In this document: positions 1-8,876 of the stretch, piece by piece
Layout of the letters: each line of letters opens with the position of its first letter
Numbering within the stretch: position 1 is the first letter of the stretch
Assembly (NCBI RefSeq): GCF_000721235.1
Contig: NZ_JOFH01000020.1
Span: 62,001 to 126,000, forward strand
DNA: 64,000 nucleotides
Reading direction: 5' to 3'
Origin: Streptomyces olivaceus
Lineage (GTDB): Bacteria > Actinomycetota > Actinomycetes > Streptomycetales > Streptomycetaceae
Program-made: the position numbers and the translations under genes
The notes under the pieces: generated by a model
Database searches by the model: none
The model's input: the letters and a program-made list of their open reading frames with translations, nothing else
What the model was told of the DNA's origin: nothing

Positions 1-1385
1 TGATAGGCACCGTCAGCACGGCGGGCGCGGCAACAGCCGCCGAGCCGAAGGCCGTCGACATCAAGGACCGGCTGCTGTCCATACCGGGCATGAGCCTGAT
101 CGAGGAGAAGCCGTACACCGGCTACCGCTTCTTCGTCCTCAACTACACCCAGCCGGTCGACCACCGGCACCCGTCCAAGAGCACGTTCCAGCAGCGGATC
201 ACCGTGCTGCACAAGGACACCGACCGCCCGACGGTCTTCTACACCGGCGGCTACAACGTCTCCACGACCCCCAGCCGGCGCGAGCCGACGCAGATCGTGG
301 ACGGCAACCAGATCTCCATGGAGTACCGCTACTTCACCCCGTCGCGGCCCGCGCCGGCCGACTGGTCCAAGCTGGACATCTGGCAGGCCGCCAGCGACCA
401 GCACCGCATCTTCCAGGCGCTGAAGCCCGTCTACTCGGAGAACTGGATCTCCACCGGCGGCTCCAAGGGCGGCATGACCGCCACCTACTACGAGCGCTTC
501 TACCCGCGTGACATGGACGGCGTCGTCGCCTACGTCGCCCCCAACGACGTGGTGAACAAGGAGGACTCGGCCTACGACCGCTTCTTCGCCCGCGTCGGTA
601 CGGAGGAGTGCCGCGACAAGCTCAACGGCGTGCAGCGCGAGGCGCTGGTGCGCCGGGCGCCGCTGGAGAAGAAGTACGCGGCGTACGCGGCCGACAACGG
701 CTACACCTTCGACACCATCGGCAGCCTCGACCGCGCCTACGAGGCCGTCGTCCTCGACTACGTGTGGGGCTTCTGGCAGTACAGCACCCTCGCCGACTGC
801 GCGGACATCCCGGCCGACGCCGAGAACGCCACCGACGAGGCGATCTGGGACTCCGTCGACACGATCTCCGGCTTCTCCGCCTACACCGACCAGGGCCTGG
901 AGACGTACACGCCGTACTACTACCAGGCGGGCACCCAGCTGGGCGCGCCGACGATCCACTTCCCGCACATCGAGAAGAAGTACGTCCGCTACGGCTACCA
1001 GCCGCCGCGCAACTTCGTGCCCCGCTCGATCCCGATGAAGTTCGAGCCGTCGGCGATGCGGGACGTCGACACGTGGGTGCGGCACAACGCCCACCAGATG
1101 CTGTTCGTGTACGGCCAGAACGACCCGTGGGGCGCCGAGCCGTTCCGGCTCGGCCACGGCGCGCGCGACTCCTACGTGTTCACCGCGCCCGGCATGAACC
1201 ACGGCGCCAACGTCGCCGGTCTGGTGGCCGACCAGAAGGCCGAGGCCACGGCCCGCATCCTCGACTGGGCGGGCGTCGCACCCGCCGAGGTCCAGGACGA
1301 CCCGACGGCGGCCAGGCCGCTGGCGGCCTTCGACGCCAAGCTGGACAAGAGGGACGTCGAGCGGGAGACGGCGCTGCGCCCGTAG
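1..1385 (+). CDS. Secreted serine aminopeptidase, PS-10/S37 family (5' end outside window)
   Basis: The reading frame is open from the first base, with the codon phase starting at base 3, so the start codon and most of the signal peptide lie outside the window. The first visible residues (GTVSTAGAATAAEP) look like the end of an export signal. The body matches Streptomyces tripeptidyl/prolyl aminopeptidases of the PS-10 (S37) type, an alpha/beta-hydrolase family that trims N-terminal peptides outside the cell. Visible catalytic elements are the nucleophile motif TGGSKGG (Ser codon at 462-464), an acidic GQNDPW motif and a C-terminal GMNHGANV histidine motif, in the order Ser-Asp-His. It ends 43 bases before the convergent lipoprotein gene. 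The family call is firm; substrate preference cannot be read from the sequence. Confidence 0.85.
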   Translation, partial: IGTVSTAGAATAAEPKAVDIKDRLLSIPGMSLIEEKPYTGYRFFVLNYTQPVDHRHPSKSTFQQRITVLHKDTDRPTVFYTGGYNVSTTPSRREPTQIVDGNQISMEYRYFTPSRPAPADWSKLDIWQAASDQHRIFQALKPVYSENWISTGGSKGGMTATYYERFYPRDMDGVVAYVAPNDVVNKEDSAYDRFFARVGTEECRDKLNGVQREALVRRAPLEKKYAAYAADNGYTFDTIGSLDRAYEAVVLDYVWGFWQYSTLADCADIPADAENATDEAIWDSVDTISGFSAYTDQGLETYTPYYYQAGTQLGAPTIHFPHIEKKYVRYGYQPPRNFVPRSIPMKFEPSAMRDVDTWVRHNAHQMLFVYGQNDPWGAEPFRLGHGARDSYVFTAPGMNHGANVAGLVADQKAEATARILDWAGVAPAEVQDDPTAARPLAAFDAKLDKRDVERETALRP

Positions 1386-1428
1386 CACCGCCACCGCGTC
1401 ACACCCGTGGGCTGTGCCCGGCCGCCGC

Positions 1429-2076
1429 TCACAGCGGCCGGGCACAGCCCACCGGCAGCTCGCCGCCCAGGCGGACGTACAGGACGGTGGCGGCCGGGCA
1501 GTCGGCGCGCTCGGCGACCGCCCGGACGACCTGGTACCGCGGCTCCTCCCCGCCTTCCGCGTCGCAGGCGGTCTCGCGCACCTTGCCGTCCCCGGTCTCG
1601 CGCACGCAGTCGCCGACGACGGTGCGCGGGCCGCCCCCGCCGCCCGGGTCGCCGGGGTGCGGCGGCCGGAGCCCGCGCATGCAGGCGTATCCGCGGGGCA
1701 CGTTCCCGTCGCCGTCCTCGTCCGCGGACGGGCGCCGCTCACTGATGTGCAGGACGAAGTCGGTGGTGGCGGGGCACGGCGGCCCGTCCCTCGCACGGCC
1801 GTCCTCCCGGGCGACGACCCGCGCCGCCGCCCGCTCGCTGTCGCACGGCACCTCGGTGAAGCCGACCGTCCCCGACGAAGCGCACTCGCCGACCGCCAGG
1901 AACACCGCCCCGTACCCGGACGGCCGCGCCCCGGCGGACGTCGCCGCCGACACCGGCCGTTCCCCGTCACCGCCGTCCTCGCCGGGCGCCCCCTGGCAGC
2001 CCGTCAGCAGCACCGCCCCCAGCGCCCCCAGCGCCGGCAGTGCCCGCCGCACTCCCGCGGCCCCTCGCTCACGCAT
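1429..2076 (-). CDS. Putative lipoprotein of unknown function
   Basis: A 215-residue protein whose N-terminus has two arginines, a hydrophobic stretch and a clear lipobox, LLTGC, with the lipidated Cys at about residue 27, so it should be anchored to the outer face of the membrane. The mature part is rich in Gly, Glu and Asp, has several cysteines (about five, for example in VGECASS, VPCDS, ACMRG and DCVRE) and no domain I recognise. The start is uncertain: a GTG twelve bases further upstream (2088) is equally possible, and neither start has a textbook ribosome site. It is convergent with the S37 peptidase gene and is followed on its upstream side by about 190 bases without a gene before the GH3 enzyme. 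Probably a real Streptomyces-specific lipoprotein. Confidence 0.7.
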   Translation of the reverse strand: MRERGAAGVRRALPALGALGAVLLTGCQGAPGEDGGDGERPVSAATSAGARPSGYGAVFLAVGECASSGTVGFTEVPCDSERAAARVVAREDGRARDGPPCPATTDFVLHISERRPSADEDGDGNVPRGYACMRGLRPPHPGDPGGGGGPRTVVGDCVRETGDGKVRETACDAEGGEEPRYQVVRAVAERADCPAATVLYVRLGGELPVGCARPL

Positions 2077-2279
2077 TGCGCCCCCCACCGGATTCCCCGT
2101 CCAGCGTGGCCCGCCGGAGCGGGCGCACGCCAGACGCGCGGGATGCTTGGGGCAGGAGCGCCGGGGTACCCCCCGGCGCGCGTCGCAGCCCGCGCTCCGA
2201 CCGGCCGCGACGGCTGCGAGGACCGGCCGCGACCGCGACGAGTACCGGCCGCGGCGGCTGTGCGTACCCGCCGCGCCGG

Positions 2280-4139
2280 CTACGACCGGTAGGCCAGGCC
2301 GTGTCCCAGCGGGTAGAGCACCGTGTCCGGGTCGTCCGCGGAGACCACCGGCACCGGCAGCCTCCCGCGGGGCCGCACCCGTCCGGCGATCACCCGGGCC
2401 GCCGCCCGCACCTCGACGTCCGTCCAGGAGTAGGCGGCGAGGAAGGCGGGCACACCGGGGAGCTGGGCGACGTCGTACGGGTTGCGGACGGCGACCGCGA
2501 CGACGGGCTTCCCGGTCTCCAGCAGCCGAGCGACCAGGGTGCGCTGACTGCTGCCCGCGGTGACGTTGTACGTGGCGACGACCACCGCGTCGGCGTCCCC
2601 GGCCGCCGCGACGGCCCGGTCGACGACCTCGGCGGAGGGCGCGGTGCCGGTGGACAGGGCGGTGGCCGTGAAGCCCAGCTCCGTCAGGGCGTCCGCGAGG
2701 ACGCCGGTGGGCGGCCCGGTCGTGCCCGAGGGCGAGGCCGGGTCGGCGCCCACCACCAGCAGCCTGCGGTGCGCCCGGCGCGAGAGCGGCAGCAGGCGAC
2801 CCTCGTTGACCAGCAGCGTGGTGCTCCGCTCGGCGATCCGGTCGGCCGCGGCCCGGTGGGCCCGGGTGCCGACGGTCCGCTCGACGTCCCGGCGACCGGT
2901 GTACGCGTCCTGGAAGAGACCCAGCTTCGCCTTCAGCCGCAGCACGCGCAGGATCGATTCATCGAGCCGCGCCTCGGTGAGTTCGCCCTCCCGTACGGCG
3001 GTCAGGACCGCGTTCCAGGCGAGCGGCAGGTCCGGCGGGTTGAGCAGCTGGTCGACGCCCGCCTTCAGCGCCAGGACGGGCACGCGCTCGTCGCCGTACT
3101 TGGTCCGTACGCCCTCCATGCCGAGGGAGTCGGTGACCACGACCCCGTCGTAGCCCAGCTCCTCGCGGAGGATGCCGGTGAGGATGGGACGGGAGAGGGT
3201 GGCCGGGTCGCCGGAGTCGTCGAGCGCGGGGACCATCAGGTGCGCGGTCATGATCGCGTCGATGCCGGCCTCGATCGCCGCGCGGAAGGGCGGTGCGTCC
3301 AGCTCCTCCCACTGCTCGCGGCTGTGCGTGATCACCGGGAAGCCGGTGTGGCTGTCGGTGGCGGTGTCGCCGTGCCCGGGGAAGTGCTTGGCGCACGCGG
3401 CGACCCCGGACCGCTGGAACCCCGTCACCTCGGCCGCCACCAGCCCGGCCACGGCATCGGGGTCGGCGCCGAAGGACCGTACGCCGATCACCGGATTGGC
3501 CGGGTTGACGTTCACGTCGGCGTCGGGGGCGTAGTCCTGCCGGATGCCCATCGCGCGCAGCTCGGCGCCCGCGATCCGGCCGAGGGTGCGGGCGTCGGAG
3601 CGCGAGCCGCCGGCGCCGACGGCCATCGCCCCCGGGAAGAGGGTGGCGGGCTCGCCCACGCGGGCCACCGCGCCGTGCTCCTGGTCGGTCGAGATCAGCA
3701 CGGGGAGGCCGCGCGGCTGTTCCAGGGACGCCTTCTGGATGCCGTTGGAGAGGTCGGCGATCTGGTGCGGGTCGCGGGTGTTGTGCGCCCAGGCGAAGTA
3801 GATGACGCCGCCGACCCGGTACTCGGCGATCAGCTCGGCCGCGGTGCGGACGCCGATCTCCTCCAGGTTGGCGTCGATGTCGGCCTGGTCGGGGTCGGTG
3901 GCGGAGTGGCCGTAGACCCGGGTGACGAAGAGCTGCCCGACCTTCTCCTCCAGCGTCATGCGGGAGATCAGGGCACGCAGCTTGTCGTCGCCGGGCCCGC
4001 GGGCGTCGGCGTACGCGGTGCCGCTCCCGGCCGCGAGGGCCGTGCCGGCGACCGCGGTGGCGGTGGCGGTGGCGATGAGGACGGTGCGTCTGGAGGGCTG
4101 TGCGGTGCTTCCCGTGCCGGCCGTGCTGCTGTGGTGCAC
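2280..4139 (-). CDS. Tat-exported GH3 beta-N-acetylhexosaminidase (NagZ-like)
   Basis: A 619-residue glycoside hydrolase family 3 enzyme that should release terminal N-acetylglucosamine from chitin or cell-wall fragments outside the cell. The GTG at 4139 is chosen because GGAAGGAG lies five bases upstream; the frame is open further upstream but without a protein-like N-terminus. The signal peptide carries a twin-arginine motif (SRRTVLI, residues 16-22) and ends near AYA-DA. The GH3 domain shows the NagZ-type signature KHFPGHGDT followed by DSH, and the nucleophile segment VVTDSLGM. The C-terminal half (about residues 400-619) is the usual second alpha/beta domain. Upstream bases 4160-4185 contain alternating GGAA/TTCC motifs that may be an operator. 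The LysR gene upstream is on the same strand but 164 bases away and probably separate. Confidence 0.9.
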   Translation of the reverse strand: MHHSSTAGTGSTAQPSRRTVLIATATATAVAGTALAAGSGTAYADARGPGDDKLRALISRMTLEEKVGQLFVTRVYGHSATDPDQADIDANLEEIGVRTAAELIAEYRVGGVIYFAWAHNTRDPHQIADLSNGIQKASLEQPRGLPVLISTDQEHGAVARVGEPATLFPGAMAVGAGGSRSDARTLGRIAGAELRAMGIRQDYAPDADVNVNPANPVIGVRSFGADPDAVAGLVAAEVTGFQRSGVAACAKHFPGHGDTATDSHTGFPVITHSREQWEELDAPPFRAAIEAGIDAIMTAHLMVPALDDSGDPATLSRPILTGILREELGYDGVVVTDSLGMEGVRTKYGDERVPVLALKAGVDQLLNPPDLPLAWNAVLTAVREGELTEARLDESILRVLRLKAKLGLFQDAYTGRRDVERTVGTRAHRAAADRIAERSTTLLVNEGRLLPLSRRAHRRLLVVGADPASPSGTTGPPTGVLADALTELGFTATALSTGTAPSAEVVDRAVAAAGDADAVVVATYNVTAGSSQRTLVARLLETGKPVVAVAVRNPYDVAQLPGVPAFLAAYSWTDVEVRAAARVIAGRVRPRGRLPVPVVSADDPDTVLYPLGHGLAYRS

Positions 4140-4303
4140 GTGCGCTCCTTCCGGAGGGCTGGTGAAGGAAACTTCCAAGGAATCAGCAATATCCGGAAGG
4201 TTTCTGCCAGTCAAGGGACCGCACACGAGTGGCCCGGCCGTGGTGTCGCGACGCCCGGCGACGGCGTGCGGCCGGGCGCCGTCGCCGGGCGGCGATCGGC
4301 GGG

Positions 4304-5278
4304 TCAGGCCGGGTGCGCGGCGGGACGGCCGGAGCGGTCGGAGCGGTCGGCACCTGTCGTCGCCGGGGCGGCGTGGGTCGAGGCGGCCGGCCAGTGGGCG
4401 CGCAGGGTGCGGACCGTTTCCGCGATCGCCGGGCGGCGTGCCGCGCCCGTGCGCCACAGCGCGTACAGCCGCCGTACCGGCATCGGTTCGAGCGCCACCT
4501 CCACCACGCCGTCCGGCAGCGGCCCGCGCCCCAGCCGGGGGATGAGGGCGATGCCCAGCCCGGCCGCCACCAGCGCCACGAGCGTCGGGTTCTCGTCCGC
4601 CTGGTGGACGATGTCCGGCTCGTGCCCGGCGCCGCGCAGGGTCCGCATCAGCCAGTCGTGGCAGACCCGGCCGGGCGGCTGGCAGATCCACCGCTCGCCG
4701 CCCAGCTCCGCCCGCCGCACGGCCGCCCGCCCCGCGAAACGGTGCCCCTTCGGGACCAGCAGGTCGCACAGGTCGTCCCCGATCGACGCCTGCTCCACGC
4801 CGGCCGGTGCGGGCAGCGGCGCGATGTCCCAGTCGTGCGCCACGACCAGGTCGACGGCGCCGTTGGCCACCAGGTCCACGGACAGATGCGGGTCGACCTC
4901 GGTGAGCCGGGCGTCGAGCGCGGGGTGCCGTACCGCCAGGTCGGCCAGTACGGACGGCAGCAGACCCCGCGCCGCCGACGCGAACGCGGCCACCGCCAGC
5001 CGTCCCGACGGCACCCCGCGCCGCTCCTCGAGGCGGGTCTCGGCCCGCTCCACGATGTCCAGCAACTCACGTGCGGTTGCCGCAAGTTGCCACGCCTCGG
5101 CGGTGAGCCGCACTCCGCGCCCCTCTCGTTCGAGCAGCACCGTGCGGGTCTCCCGCTCCAGCTTGGCGATCTGCTGCGACACGGCGGACGGCGTGAAACC
5201 GAGCGCGGCGGCCGCCGCACCGACCGTGCCGTGCACGGACACGGCGTGCAGGGCGCGCAGACGCTGCAGATCGAGCAT
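4304..5278 (-). CDS. LysR-family transcriptional regulator
   Basis: A 324-residue LysR-type regulator. The N-terminal winged helix-turn-helix (residues 1-60) includes the recognition segment GFTPSAVSQQIAKLE; the rest is the substrate-binding-like effector domain. The ATG at 5278 is chosen because GGGGAG lies six bases upstream and because LysR proteins normally begin a few residues before the HTH (here MLDLQRLRALH). Reading further upstream in frame would translate the 12-bp intergenic repeats into a nonsense LID-P repeat. It is divergent from an EamA-type exporter, the usual arrangement of a LysR protein and its target, so it probably controls that transporter through the repeats between them. 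The C-terminal 30 residues are low-complexity and rich in Ala, Thr and Arg. Confidence 0.88.
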   Translation of the reverse strand: MLDLQRLRALHAVSVHGTVGAAAAALGFTPSAVSQQIAKLERETRTVLLEREGRGVRLTAEAWQLAATARELLDIVERAETRLEERRGVPSGRLAVAAFASAARGLLPSVLADLAVRHPALDARLTEVDPHLSVDLVANGAVDLVVAHDWDIAPLPAPAGVEQASIGDDLCDLLVPKGHRFAGRAAVRRAELGGERWICQPPGRVCHDWLMRTLRGAGHEPDIVHQADENPTLVALVAAGLGIALIPRLGRGPLPDGVVEVALEPMPVRRLYALWRTGAARRPAIAETVRTLRAHWPAASTHAAPATTGADRSDRSGRPAAHPA

Positions 5279-5306
5279 GAAGGGCTCCCCGGAACGATCG
5301 ACGAGT

Positions 5307-5364
5307 GGATCAATCAACGGATCAATCAACGGATCAATCAACGCATCAGTACGCATCAACCAAC
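5307..5364. repeat. 12-bp direct repeats between LysR and EamA genes
   Basis: Three perfect tandem copies of GGATCAATCAAC (5307-5318, 5319-5330, 5331-5342) and a degenerate copy GCATCAACCAAC (5353-5364), followed by GGATCGATTAG. They lie just upstream of the LysR start and about 55-110 bases upstream of the EamA start. The period is slightly more than one helical turn. Likely a regulator-binding array, possibly for the LysR protein itself; this is inference from position. Confidence 0.6.
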
Positions 5365-5417
5365 GGATCGATTAGTGGAGCTTCATCCAACCATGCAGTA
5401 ATCATCGCTGGTGCTAC

Positions 5418-6479
5418 ATGGTCGTCCGGCCCGATCCTCGACCCATGCGACCTTCCCACCTCCTCCTCGCCGTGCTCGTCGCCGCCGTCTGGGGCGTCAA
5501 CTTCACGGTCGTCGAGATCGGCCTCGGCCATTTCCCGCCGCTGCTCTTCTCCGCCCTGCGCTTCCTGGCCGCCGCGCTGCCCGCCGTCTTCCTGGTGGGC
5601 CGCCCGAAGGTCGCCTGGAAGTGGATCGCGGGGGTGGGGCTGGTGCTGGGCGTGGCCAAGTTCGGGCTGGTCTTCGTGGGCATGGACGCGGGCATGCCGG
5701 CCGGCCTGTCCTCCCTCGTCCTGCAGATCCAGGCGGTGTTCACCGCCGTGATCGCCGCCGCGGTCCTCGGCGAACGCCCCTCCCGCGTCCAGGCGCTGGG
5801 CATGCTGGTCGCAGTGGCCGGCATCGGCGCGGCGGCGGTCGACGAGGGCGCCTCCGGACCGCTGGGCGCGTTCGTCATGGTCGTCGGGGCCGCGGCGGCG
5901 TGGGGTGTCTCCAACGTCCTGACCCGCAAGGCGGCCCCGCCGGACGCGCTGAACTTCATGGTGTGGGTTTCGACCGTCCCGGTGCTCCCGCTGCTGGCCC
6001 TCTCCCTGCTCACGGAGGGCCCGGCCGACGACCTCGCGGCCCTGCGCGGCCTGGACTGGCAGGGGGCGGGCACGATCCTCTTCGTCGCCTGGGTCTCGAC
6101 GGTCTTCGGCTTCGGCGCCTGGGGGTGGCTGCTGCGCCGTCACCCGGCCTCGACGGTCGCGCCCTTCTCCCTGCTCGTCCCGGTCTTCGGGATGTCGTCG
6201 GCGGCGCTGTTCCTCGGCGAGTCGGTGACCGTACCGCGCTGGTGCGCGGCGGCGCTCCTGGTCGGCGGCGTGGCCCTGACGACCCTCGCACCGTCCCGGC
6301 GCGCGGCGGGGGAGGCGGGGACGCCGGGGACGGCGGGGATGGCGGCGACGGCCGCGAACCGCAGGCCGGATGGGTCCGACGCGCCGGACGCGCGGGGTGC
6401 GTCGGGTGCCCCGGACGCGTCCGACACGCAGACCCCGCCCGCCCGGCGTCCGGAGCCCACGCTCACGCCGCGTCGGTGA
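5418..6479 (+). CDS. EamA/DMT-superfamily metabolite exporter
   Basis: A 353-residue membrane protein with about ten hydrophobic helices arranged as two EamA repeats of five helices (roughly residues 12-140 and 155-295), the layout of drug/metabolite transporters that export amino acids or small metabolites. The helices contain typical EamA elements such as AVWGVNFTVVEIGL, LGERPS and LFLGESVT (the GE motif at the end of each repeat). The last 55 residues are a hydrophilic tail rich in Ala, Asp, Pro and Arg that is not part of the fold. An ATG at 5445 (MRPSHLLLA) is a plausible alternative start; neither has an obvious ribosome site, and the transcript may be nearly leaderless. Divergent from LysR; its 3' end overlaps the next convergent gene by 17 bases. 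Confidence 0.85.
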   Translation: MVVRPDPRPMRPSHLLLAVLVAAVWGVNFTVVEIGLGHFPPLLFSALRFLAAALPAVFLVGRPKVAWKWIAGVGLVLGVAKFGLVFVGMDAGMPAGLSSLVLQIQAVFTAVIAAAVLGERPSRVQALGMLVAVAGIGAAAVDEGASGPLGAFVMVVGAAAAWGVSNVLTRKAAPPDALNFMVWVSTVPVLPLLALSLLTEGPADDLAALRGLDWQGAGTILFVAWVSTVFGFGAWGWLLRRHPASTVAPFSLLVPVFGMSSAALFLGESVTVPRWCAAALLVGGVALTTLAPSRRAAGEAGTPGTAGMAATAANRRPDGSDAPDARGASGAPDASDTQTPPARRPEPTLTPRR

Positions 6480-7263
6480 GCAGCCGGGTGAGGTGTTCGC
6501 GCCCCGCGCCCAGCAGCTCCGGCAGCGGCGCGGCGGACTCGTACCACCGCTTCTCGTACTCCCAGCACAGCCAGCCGTCCCAGCCGTGCCGGGACAGCAC
6601 GTCCACCACCTCGGTCAGCGGCAGTACCCCGGCGCCCAGCGGCAGCGGGGTGGTGTCGTCGGCCGAGGCGATGTCCTTGACCTGCACGTAGCCGAGGTGC
6701 GGGGAGAGCGCGGCGTAGGAGTCGGAGGGCTGCTCGCCGCCCAGCCAGGTGTGCATCACGTCCCACAGGACGCCGGCCCGCAGGTGCCCGACCGGCCCGA
6801 GGACGCGCATCGCGTCGGCGCCGGTGCGGTGCGAGTCGTGGGTCTCCAGCAGGATGGTCACGCCGCGCTCGGCCGCGTACTCGGCGGCGGTGCCCAGCCG
6901 CCGGGCGGCCGTGGCGTCGGCCTCGTCGGCGTCCTGCTCGGTGCCGCCGCCCGGGAAGACCCGGATGTACGGGGCGCCCAGGTCGCCGGCCAGGTCGAGG
7001 AGGCCGCGGATCTCGGCGAGGACCGGCTCGTCATCCCCGGGGGCGGCGACCCGCGCGTACCCCGCGAGACCCAGTACCTCGATGCCCGCCACCCTGAACT
7101 GCTCGGCGACGGCCGCCCGTTCCTCCGGGGTGAGGCCCGGATGCACCGGCTCCTCCGGGTGGGCACGCAGTTCGACGCCGTGATAGCCGTGCGCGGCAGC
7201 GAGCCCGAGCACGTCGTTCAGGGGCAGTCCGGGAACACCGAGGGTGGAGAACGCCAGCTTCAT
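6463..7263 (-). CDS. Sugar phosphate isomerase/epimerase (AP-endonuclease-2-type TIM barrel)
   Basis: A 266-residue TIM-barrel protein of the xylose-isomerase-like family. It begins MKLAFSTLGVPG and has the family's metal-ligand segments: Glu in GVELRAHPEE, Glu and His in LLETHDSHR, Asp and His in LWDVMHTW, and Glu in CWEYEKRW. Such proteins epimerise or isomerise keto-sugars or inositol derivatives in the cytoplasm. It sits beside a LacI regulator and near a second TIM-barrel isomerase and an oxidoreductase, so a role in the same sugar pathway is likely. No strong ribosome site precedes the ATG. Its 3' end overlaps the EamA gene by 17 bases in the opposite direction. Confidence 0.85.
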   Translation of the reverse strand: MKLAFSTLGVPGLPLNDVLGLAAAHGYHGVELRAHPEEPVHPGLTPEERAAVAEQFRVAGIEVLGLAGYARVAAPGDDEPVLAEIRGLLDLAGDLGAPYIRVFPGGGTEQDADEADATAARRLGTAAEYAAERGVTILLETHDSHRTGADAMRVLGPVGHLRAGVLWDVMHTWLGGEQPSDSYAALSPHLGYVQVKDIASADDTTPLPLGAGVLPLTEVVDVLSRHGWDGWLCWEYEKRWYESAAPLPELLGAGREHLTRLLTDAA

Positions 7264-7343
7264 GCCCACGCAGCGTACCCGCCGACACGACGGCCACTCC
7301 TGACGCAACCCACCCCGCGCGCCCTCGACGCCGCAGACCGCCC

Positions 7344-7503
7344 TCACGGCGCAGGCCGCCCCCCTCAGCCCGTACGTTGCTCCGTGGCGCAGGCCGCCCC
7401 TCACCCCGTCCGGCGCTCCGTGGCGCAGGCCCCCCAGCCCGTCCGGCGTTTGAGGACGAGGCCGTTCAGGCCGAAGCGGGGGCCCGGGGGCGGCAGCCCC
7501 CGG
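7344..7503. repeat. Streptomyces-type GC-rich intergenic repeat with hairpin
   Basis: The gap between the isomerase and LacI genes holds two near-copies of a unit containing GCTCCGTGGCGCAGGCC (about 7374 and 7416) followed by a segment with GCCCGTCCGGCGTTTGAGG and GACGAGGCCG. I recall very similar GTCCGGCGTTTGAGGAC segments repeated in many Streptomyces intergenic regions. It ends in a hairpin, CCGGGGGC (7484-7491), loop GGCA, GCCCCCGG (7496-7503), probably a terminator serving the LacI gene (minus strand). Confidence 0.6.
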
Positions 7504-7569
7504 AGACGCGCGCACCGACGCGGGGCGCCGCGTCACCCACGTACACCTCGCCCCCGTACACCCTCCCGC

Positions 7570-8619
7570 TCAAACCCCCCGCGGCTGTCCGCAGGACCCC
7601 CGCACCATCAACTCCCCCCGCACCGTCGCGATCCCCCCGATCGGCGCCTCCTCCCGCCCCATCGCGATCCGCCCCGCCCGCGCCCCCGCCTCCGCGAGCG
7701 GCAGCCGCACCGTCGTCAGCGCGGGCACCGCGTCGATGCTGAACGGCAGGTCGTCGAAGCCGGCCACGGACACGTCGTCCGGGATCCGCCGCCCGGAGTC
7801 GCGCAGCGCCGCGCACGCGCCCAGCGCGACGGAGTCGTTCGCGGCGACGACCGCGGTCAGGGACGGGTCCCTGCGCAACAGCTCCAGCGTCGCCTCGTAC
7901 CCGGACTGCCGGTCGTAGCGGCCGTGGACGGTCCAGCGGGCGTCCTCCTCGATGCCGTGCGCGGCGAGCGCCGCCCGGTGGCCCTCCAGTCGGTGCCGGG
8001 TCGTGGTCCGCTCCTGCGGTCCCGCGATGTAGCCGAGCCGCCGGTGGCCGAGGCCGATCAGGTGGTCGGTCAGCTCCCGGCCGCCCCCGCGGTTGTCGAA
8101 GGTCAGCGCGACCGCCCCGGTCTCCGGCGCGGGCGGCCGCCCGCACAGCACCACCCGGGTCCCGGCCTCCGCCAGCCTGCGCAGCTTCGCCGCCATCGCC
8201 GCCTGGTGCGCCGCGTCCTCGATCGCCCCGCCGGTCAGCACGACCGCCGCCGCGCGCTGGCGCTGCAGCAGGGTGAGGTAGGTCAGTTCGCGCTCCGGGG
8301 CGCCGCCGGTGTTGCAGACCACGGCGAGTCTCTCGCCGCCCGCGCGCCCGCCCGGCCCGCCGATCTCGGACTGGACGGCGCCGGCCATGATGCCGAAGAA
8401 CGGGTCGGCGATGTCGTTGACCAGGATGCCGACCAGGTCGGAGGTGGCCGCCGCCAGCGCGCTCGCGGGGCCGTTGAGTACGTAGTCCAGCTCGTCGACG
8501 GCCTTGAGCACCCGCTCCCGGGTGGCGGCGGCCACGGGGTAGTTGCCGTTCAGTACGCGCGACACCGTCGCGGGGGAGACCTGGGCGCGGGCCGCCACGT
8601 CCGCCAGTGTCACCGTCAT
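7570..8619 (-). CDS. LacI-family transcriptional repressor (sugar catabolism)
   Basis: A 349-residue LacI/GalR repressor. The HTH covers residues 3-25 (TLADVAARAQVSPATVSRVLNG), followed by the hinge helix and a periplasmic-binding-protein-like effector domain ending in the region TVRLPLAEAGARAGR. The start is set by GGAGG about ten bases upstream. It is divergent from the Gfo/Idh/MocA-DUF993-isomerase operon. A palindrome with the LacI-type core AAGCGCTT lies in the shared promoter region (8789-8802), so it probably represses the operon and itself until a sugar or sugar-derived inducer binds. The inducer is not known. Confidence 0.9.
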   Translation of the reverse strand: MTVTLADVAARAQVSPATVSRVLNGNYPVAAATRERVLKAVDELDYVLNGPASALAAATSDLVGILVNDIADPFFGIMAGAVQSEIGGPGGRAGGERLAVVCNTGGAPERELTYLTLLQRQRAAAVVLTGGAIEDAAHQAAMAAKLRRLAEAGTRVVLCGRPPAPETGAVALTFDNRGGGRELTDHLIGLGHRRLGYIAGPQERTTTRHRLEGHRAALAAHGIEEDARWTVHGRYDRQSGYEATLELLRRDPSLTAVVAANDSVALGACAALRDSGRRIPDDVSVAGFDDLPFSIDAVPALTTVRLPLAEAGARAGRIAMGREEAPIGGIATVRGELMVRGSCGQPRGV

Positions 8620-8788
8620 CGTCCTCGTCCTCCGCCTCGCGCGTCGCGCGCCTGTGCCGTACGCCGTCCGGGGGTGACTTTACGGCCACCGCGACGGCCG
8701 CCGCCCACGGTTGTTCGCCCCCTCGAACAACTCGCCCGACCCGCGGTCTTGTCCGGACCGCCGTCCACAGGCTAGCTTCGTTATACAT

Positions 8789-8802
8789 AGAAAGCGCTTG
8801 CT
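8789..8802. promoter_or_regulatory. LacI-type operator upstream of the oxidoreductase operon
   Basis: AGAAAGCGCTTGCT, centred on the palindrome AAGCGCTT (8792-8799), about 80 bases before the oxidoreductase start and 170 before the divergent LacI start. The central CG and flanking A/T pattern is typical of LacI/GalR operators. Confidence 0.65.
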
Positions 8803-8876
8803 GTACGGCTCGTTCCGTTCGTTCCGCTCCACGGCTCGTTTACAGCTCGCGGCATCGCTCGTACGAAGGGAATGAC

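Noticed and set aside
4160..4185. DasR-type site upstream of the GH3 N-acetylhexosaminidase
   Set aside because: The visible motif alternates GGAA and TTCC and does not match the ACTGGTCTAGACCACT-like DasR consensus.
5307..5364. CRISPR array
   Set aside because: Units are 12 bp and in direct tandem without spacers, and no cas genes are present.
2040..5375. Very long plus-strand open frame over the GH3 and LysR genes
   Set aside because: It mirrors two real minus-strand genes with recognisable domains; its translation is Gly/Arg/Asp-rich and matches nothing, as expected for the antisense of GC-rich coding DNA.
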